Positions 31,474 through 35,590 of a stretch of 35,590 bases of DNA are shown in pieces (position 1 is the stretch's first letter; each line of letters opens with the position of its first letter). This DNA is from Phycisphaerae bacterium (GTDB lineage: Bacteria > Planctomycetota > Phycisphaerae > Sedimentisphaerales > UBA12454). Under the pieces are notes generated by a model. The model searched no databases. It was not told the origin of the DNA and saw only the letters and a list, made by a program, of their open reading frames with translations. A program made the translations under genes and the position numbers. The stretch is taken from positions 1 through 35,590 of the forward strand of contig JAPLMW010000008.1 in the NCBI GenBank assembly GCA_026386845.1, given 5' to 3'.

Positions 31474-31908
31474 GTGAAAAGAATGAAAGACAATATTTAT
31501 ATAAAAAGTCGTAAAAAAGGATTCATCCTTGTGCTGACACTGCTTGTATCGCTGATAATAGCGACACTGATTATAGCATTTCTGGACATAACATCGACAG
31601 ACCTGACTCTGGTCAAGAACCATATGTACAGCGTAAAAGCCTATTATATAGCCGAAGCTGGCGTTGCTGATGCAATAAATCAGATTCGACTTAACGGTCC
31701 GCTTGCAGATACTCAGTGGCAGGCGTTTTTCCCATCAGGCGCTGACCAATATACCGTGACAGTATCGCAGAGTTCTACTGTTATAAAGTCAACAGGTCTT
31801 GCCTGGGCTTCTAATTTCAGCAGAACTCTGGAAGCAAAGATAAGTATTAGCGGCAGTTCACAACCTTATAATGTATCAATTAACCAATGGAAGGAAGTGG
31901 CCCAGTGA
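31474..31908 (+). CDS. PilX/GspK-like minor pseudopilin
   Basis: A 144-aa protein with a basic leader (KSRKKG) before FILVLTLLVSLIIATLIIAFLD. It lacks Glu at mature position 5, as is usual for GspK and PilX. YIAEAGVADAINQIR is the PilX_N/GspK signature. It is much shorter than classical GspK (~320 aa), lacking its large insert. The frame opens with GTG at 31474; ATG at 31483, preceded by AAGAG, is an equally plausible start. The stop TGA overlaps the GTG of the next gene. Confidence 0.8.
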   Translation: MKRMKDNIYIKSRKKGFILVLTLLVSLIIATLIIAFLDITSTDLTLVKNHMYSVKAYYIAEAGVADAINQIRLNGPLADTQWQAFFPSGADQYTVTVSQSSTVIKSTGLAWASNFSRTLEAKISISGSSQPYNVSINQWKEVAQ

Positions 31909-33419
31909 ACCGTAATAAATCCATTTTAGGAATACATATAGATGACGATTTTCTTAATATCGTTCATTTGGAAAAGACCGCTGATGGTCTGAGTGTTCGT
32001 AATTTGGTTGCCGAGCATTTAGAGGCAGGGACCGTAAAAGAAGGGTTGATTATTGATGAGCAAACAGTTTCACAGAAAATCCGCGACTTTATAAAAACCA
32101 ATCACATAAAAACATATAAAGCAATATTATCTCTGTCTTGTTCGAGTATAAGATTAAAACCTTCCGAATTTGCGGCACAAGCAGACGAACAGCTGCAAAA
32201 GCAGGTTGAAGAACAAATCGGAAAGTATGGCCTGTTTGGAGGCGAGAAGATAGTCTTTGACTATTGTGTATTTGAACAGATGGCTCAATCTGGCGATAAG
32301 CAGACTATACTGCAGGCAGTTACAACCAGGCAAATAAGCGATGCCTGCCTGACGGTTGCCAAAAAAGCCGGTCTGGAATTAGTAAGAATTGAGCCTTCGA
32401 TTCTGCCAATTATAAAACTGGCCTTTAATAAACAATCCGCAGGTTCGGATGTCGTTTCTCTGCTATTGGCCCTGGATTCAACTTCGGCCAATTTAAGCGT
32501 TTTCAAAAATGGTCTGCCCCAACTCTGTCAAAACCTGACCATCGGCGTAAAAGATTTATCACGAGATAAAGATAGTCTTATGCAATTGATAGACCAGATG
32601 AAACCTGTTCTGGAGTTTGCGCATTCGCTTGCCGGCCTGCAGCAACTTACGTTGAGGGTTATAGCGGCCTGCAGCAGCGAAAAACTGGAAACAATTACCA
32701 GCCAAATAAGAGAAGACTCAACCAATCTGGAAATTGAACAAATAAACCAGTCCCAGATTGTAAAAGAGTCTAACGTTCAGGGCGCCAACGGGGGGTTGGC
32801 GCCTATTTTTGCACTTTCTTGTGCCCTGACAGCTTTTGGTATTACCACATTTGACGGACAGTTGAATCTTTTATCTCAAGAGTCACTTACAATACTTAAA
32901 ACCCGGAAGGAAATGTCACTTACAGCTAAAGCAGTTGTAGCAGTAATTTTGTTGTCCATCGCAATTTTAGTTCCGCTGAAAATGAAAATAAAAGATGTCG
33001 AAGCTTCCTCGGCTGAGGTTGAAGTGAAATTAACAGAAACAATCCCCATGACCGAAAAAATCAATGAACTAAAAAAACAGACTGAACAATTAACGGAGAA
33101 ACTATCGGCTTATGATGTGAATGACAAAAACTTTACTTATATCCCATGGACGAAAGTTCTGCGGACAATAGGTGACGCTGTGCCGGACAAGGTGAGAATA
33201 ATTGATATTTCAACATCTGATACAGGAGATTTCACACTGACTGGGGAAGCACTGGCTGAAAGATATGTTTACAAGTTTGCTGAAGCGTTACAGAACGACA
33301 AGCTTATCAAAAGCGCCAAAGTAGAAGATATCGAGTATGACGACAGCAGCACTGCAAATATTGTTGATTACAAGATTACCTGCGAGATACGAATACCGAA
33401 AGGGAATTTACGATTTTAG
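31905..33419 (+). CDS. pilM: PilM-PilN fusion (GspL-like) assembly protein
   Basis: A 504-aa protein. The N-terminal ~335 residues form an actin-like PilM domain (ILGIHIDDDFLNIVHLEK, then the VSLLLALDSTSANLSVFKNG strand pair). A single membrane segment follows (AKAVVAVILLSIAILVPL, about 338-356), then a coiled-coil region and a PilN-like periplasmic ferredoxin-fold end (IPWTKVLRTIGDAVPDKVRIIDIS). PilM and PilN are usually separate in T4P, while GspL of T2SS is a natural fusion of the two. The GTG start at 31905 shares four bases with the preceding stop and has AAGGAAG upstream, so it is preferred over the in-frame ATG at 31887. Confidence 0.87.
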   Translation: MNRNKSILGIHIDDDFLNIVHLEKTADGLSVRNLVAEHLEAGTVKEGLIIDEQTVSQKIRDFIKTNHIKTYKAILSLSCSSIRLKPSEFAAQADEQLQKQVEEQIGKYGLFGGEKIVFDYCVFEQMAQSGDKQTILQAVTTRQISDACLTVAKKAGLELVRIEPSILPIIKLAFNKQSAGSDVVSLLLALDSTSANLSVFKNGLPQLCQNLTIGVKDLSRDKDSLMQLIDQMKPVLEFAHSLAGLQQLTLRVIAACSSEKLETITSQIREDSTNLEIEQINQSQIVKESNVQGANGGLAPIFALSCALTAFGITTFDGQLNLLSQESLTILKTRKEMSLTAKAVVAVILLSIAILVPLKMKIKDVEASSAEVEVKLTETIPMTEKINELKKQTEQLTEKLSAYDVNDKNFTYIPWTKVLRTIGDAVPDKVRIIDISTSDTGDFTLTGEALAERYVYKFAEALQNDKLIKSAKVEDIEYDDSSTANIVDYKITCEIRIPKGNLRF

Positions 33420-34018
33420 ACAGATTAACAAAACTTGATGATCATAAAAGGATATCCGCCGCTGTTTTAGTGGTTCTGATTGCAGTTTGTGTTTGTTACT
33501 TTGCGATAACCAGAAATTCTGTAGTGAAACTACAGGCCGCCAAAGCTAATTACACTGGTATCCAGACTGTATATGCAAGCACTGAAAATCAACAAGCCGA
33601 GCTTTCAAATTTGCAAAAACAGTTCGAGGAAAAAGAAAAGAAGTTTCAAGAGTATCAGCAGCAGTGTTTCAGCAGCACTCAGGCATCACAGTTTTTCGAG
33701 AACATAAATGCTGCGGCGATAGCCTATAACTTAAAACCGCTATCCAGAATAATTTCCGAACCAAAAAAAATTGGCGATAGCGAAATTAATGATGGGAACG
33801 CTCCGCCACCGCAATTTCTGAAAACACAGTCGGCAAAAATAGCGGTCTGCGGCAATTACTTTGATATTATTGATTTCGTAAACGAACTCGTCGACCGGCC
33901 GCAAAAAATCGGTATAACAAACTTACATATAGCTTTGCCTGTGGGCGAGGAATTCAGTCCGAAGGCATCGTTCGAAATTATTCTGGTTATAGATTCGTCC
34001 AAGGATACAAAAAAATGA
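33413..34018 (+). CDS. pilO: PilO/GspM-like inner-membrane protein, apparent non-AUG start
   Basis: A protein of about 200 aa: a short cytoplasmic N-terminus (DRLTKLDDHKRIS), one membrane helix (AAVLVVLIAVCVCYFAI), a coiled coil (LQKQFEEKEKKFQEYQQQ) and a PilO-type periplasmic domain. The first ATG/GTG/TTG in frame is GTG at 33470, but that would cut into the membrane helix and has no ribosome site at proper distance. AAAGGGA (about 33398-33404) sits 8 nt before ATT at 33413, overlapping the preceding stop, so an AUU start is proposed. With PilM-N it forms the inner-membrane alignment complex. The stop overlaps the secretin start as ATGA. Confidence 0.75.
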   Translation: MLDRLTKLDDHKRISAAVLVVLIAVCVCYFAITRNSVVKLQAAKANYTGIQTVYASTENQQAELSNLQKQFEEKEKKFQEYQQQCFSSTQASQFFENINAAAIAYNLKPLSRIISEPKKIGDSEINDGNAPPPQFLKTQSAKIAVCGNYFDIIDFVNELVDRPQKIGITNLHIALPVGEEFSPKASFEIILVIDSSKDTKK

Positions 34019-35190
34019 AAAAGCTGCTATTTATCACAACAATAATACTCGTGTTATCGGCCACTGTCGCATACTCTCCAAGCAAGGATACGCAAGATAA
34101 AGAGGATCCGTTCAGACCACTGAAAAAATCGGCTAATCCGGCTTCTGCAGAAGTTAATGACAGCACTTCCACAGTTTCCGAACCAGCCGAGACGCTGGAC
34201 ACCGAAGTATTCAACTTGAACTTCGCTAACGCTGAACAAATGGAAAAGACTCTTAATAAGCTTGTATCCAGCGGGGGAAGAGTGGGAATAGACAGCGGCC
34301 TTAATAGTGTAGCTATTACAGATACCCCGGCAGACTTAAAACGAATTCGCAAAACAGTGGCCAAACTCGATGTCAAATCGCCGCAGGTTATGATAGAAGT
34401 TTTAATAGTTAATGTAAAACTGACCAACCAGCTGAAAATGGGTGTCGACTGGACAAAGCTTGGCACAGCAAGCAATTACCTTAGCCAGGGACTTTCTATT
34501 ACCAGCAACACAAATCCATTCGGCAAAGTAACTGTTTCAACAGCTTACGACAACTGGAACATACAAGGCCTGATAGATTTTGTTGAAACCAATAAGGATG
34601 TCAGGATACTTGCCAACCCGAAAGTGCTTGTATTAAACAATCACACTGCGACAATTAAGACCGTCAAGGAGATTCCATATAAGGAACTTAATTCAACATC
34701 CGGCGGCGGCAATATTGGAACAACATCTTTCAAGGAGGCGGGAGTTACGCTGGAAGTAACACCTCAGATTACCGAAGATGGCTATATTATTATGTCTATT
34801 AAGCCCGAACAAAGCGCTCAGATTGATACATTCACACTTTCTGATGGTGGCCAGGTTCCGGTTATCGAGTCGCGAAAAGCTGATACAACTTTACGTGTTA
34901 GAGACGGCCAAACAATCATTCTCGGCGGTCTTCGCGAGAGACAGCCCAGCATACAGGAAAGCAAGGTGCCTGTTCTCGGCAATGTCCCGATAGTAGGTGC
35001 GCTTTTCAGAAAGGTAAATAATGAGCTGATAGAAAGCGAGCTCGGAATTTTTATAACGCCGCATATTTATACCGATGGCAAGTTATCTGAATATGAAAAG
35101 GGTTTAATTAAAAAAGGCGAAGAAAACGGTGATCTTTATGAAGCCGGCGATTTACTCAGGCTGCAATCAAAAGATAAGAAAAATAAATGA
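34015..35190 (+). CDS. gspD: Secretin, GspD/PilQ family (short form)
   Basis: A 391-aa outer-membrane channel subunit. A signal peptide (1-20) is followed by a low-complexity linker and one N-domain (about 65-120: VFNLNFANAEQMEKTLNKL, VAITDTPADLKRIRKTVAKLD). The secretin core (about 123-370) has PQVMIEVLIVNV, ANPKVLVLNNHTATI, KEAGVTLEVTPQI and the signature VPVLGNVPIVGALFR followed by ELGIFITPHI. With a single N-domain it is shorter than typical GspD (~650 aa), and no pilotin-binding tail is visible. It is the last structural gene of the operon. Confidence 0.93.
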   Translation: MKKLLFITTIILVLSATVAYSPSKDTQDKEDPFRPLKKSANPASAEVNDSTSTVSEPAETLDTEVFNLNFANAEQMEKTLNKLVSSGGRVGIDSGLNSVAITDTPADLKRIRKTVAKLDVKSPQVMIEVLIVNVKLTNQLKMGVDWTKLGTASNYLSQGLSITSNTNPFGKVTVSTAYDNWNIQGLIDFVETNKDVRILANPKVLVLNNHTATIKTVKEIPYKELNSTSGGGNIGTTSFKEAGVTLEVTPQITEDGYIIMSIKPEQSAQIDTFTLSDGGQVPVIESRKADTTLRVRDGQTIILGGLRERQPSIQESKVPVLGNVPIVGALFRKVNNELIESELGIFITPHIYTDGKLSEYEKGLIKKGEENGDLYEAGDLLRLQSKDKKNK

Positions 35191-35207
35191 TATAGGGGAA
35201 CATATTT

Positions 35208-35590
35208 ATGTTATCTAATACGCTTGAAAAGAAAATAAATACCGCCAAAATCATGATAGTCGATGACGAACAGGATATTGTCATTATCATAGGCAAGGTT
35301 CTTAAGAAAAGCGGCTACGGGGTTATAACTGCCGCCGACGGTTTAGAGTGCCTCAAGAAGCTGGAAAACGAACTGCCGGACCTTATTCTCCTTGACAATA
35401 TTATGCCGAATATGGATGGCAAAACTGTTCTGTTAAAACTAAAGGCCTCAAAAAGAACCGCAAATATTCCTGTAATAATGATTACGGCCCTTGTGGACCA
35501 GGAGCATATCACAAGTGCGCAAAAAGGCGGAGCCGTTGAATATATCGTTAAACCGTTTGATTATACGGTAATGCTTGAAAAAATCGCGCA
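35208..35590 (+). CDS. Response regulator receiver protein, cut by window end
   Basis: The first 127 residues form a CheY-like receiver: KIMIVDDEQDI (acidic pair), LILLDNIMPNMDG with the phospho-acceptor Asp, VIMITA and EYIVKPFDYTVML with the conserved Lys. Whether an output domain follows cannot be seen. AGGGGAA lies 7 nt before the ATG at 35208. It follows the secretin by 17 nt, so it probably belongs to the secretion operon transcript and may regulate it or related motility/attachment. Confidence 0.9.
   Translation, partial: MLSNTLEKKINTAKIMIVDDEQDIVIIIGKVLKKSGYGVITAADGLECLKKLENELPDLILLDNIMPNMDGKTVLLKLKASKRTANIPVIMITALVDQEHITSAQKGGAVEYIVKPFDYTVMLEKIA

Overview
This window reads like a piece of a Planctomycetota genome, probably near Phycisphaerae or Sedimentisphaerales. 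That is inferred from the protein types and not proven. The clues are an HNH-AP2 protein with an unusual hydrophobic N-terminus, a giant secreted LamG/Gly-rich protein with a dockerin-like tail, a type II secretion-like operon with a PilM-PilN fusion, an LPS Kdo transferase, and many palindromic repeats between genes.

Layout. (1) Positions 1-714 hold two housekeeping RNAs that are easy to miss: a tmRNA gene on the minus strand, cut by the window edge, and a 6S RNA gene on the plus strand with its own promoter and terminator. Their promoters are back to back. (2) Positions 1142-3067 hold small accessory genes: an HNH-AP2 endonuclease, a possibly leaderless small basic protein, and a translationally coupled DUF5678/retropepsin-like pair. 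(3) A large alpha-glucan phosphorylase lies at 3445-6084. (4) A small HTH gene at 6530 sits among four copies of a CTTGATA..TATCAAG palindrome. (5) A type II-C CRISPR-Cas locus spans 7064-11858: minus-strand tracrRNA, divergent cas9, cas1, a 3'-truncated cas2 that runs straight into the array, and a four-spacer array read on the minus strand. Every repeat carries promoter-like -35/-10 boxes. (6) Next come a PNPOx-like flavoprotein gene, a 1488-aa secreted protein between two copies of a direct repeat, a cold-shock protein gene with a long leader, waaA and tRNA-Arg(TCT), all on the minus strand. (7) Positions 20261-25916 hold a lone PAS protein and a histidine kinase/LuxR regulator pair, flanked by three copies of a small structured RNA whose 28-nt core is invariant while its stems covary. 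A fourth RNA with the same nested-stem/terminator design sits directly before the next operon. (8) Positions 25947-35190 form a tightly packed, mostly overlapping T2SS/type IV pilus-like operon (E, F, G, H, I, J, K, PilM/N, PilO, secretin), followed by a response regulator cut by the window end.

How the parts work together. tracrRNA, crRNA and Cas9 form a plausibly complete interference module. The adaptation module looks damaged, with a repeat inserted in frame in cas1 and a cas2 that has lost its 3' end, so the array may be frozen. The secretion operon encodes a cytoplasmic ATPase, inner-membrane platform, pseudopilins and outer-membrane secretin. The large signal-peptide protein is the sort of cargo such a system could export, but nothing here links them directly. 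The strongest candidate for something undescribed is the repeated structured RNA family at 20261, 20610 and 25611, with a possible relative at 25839.
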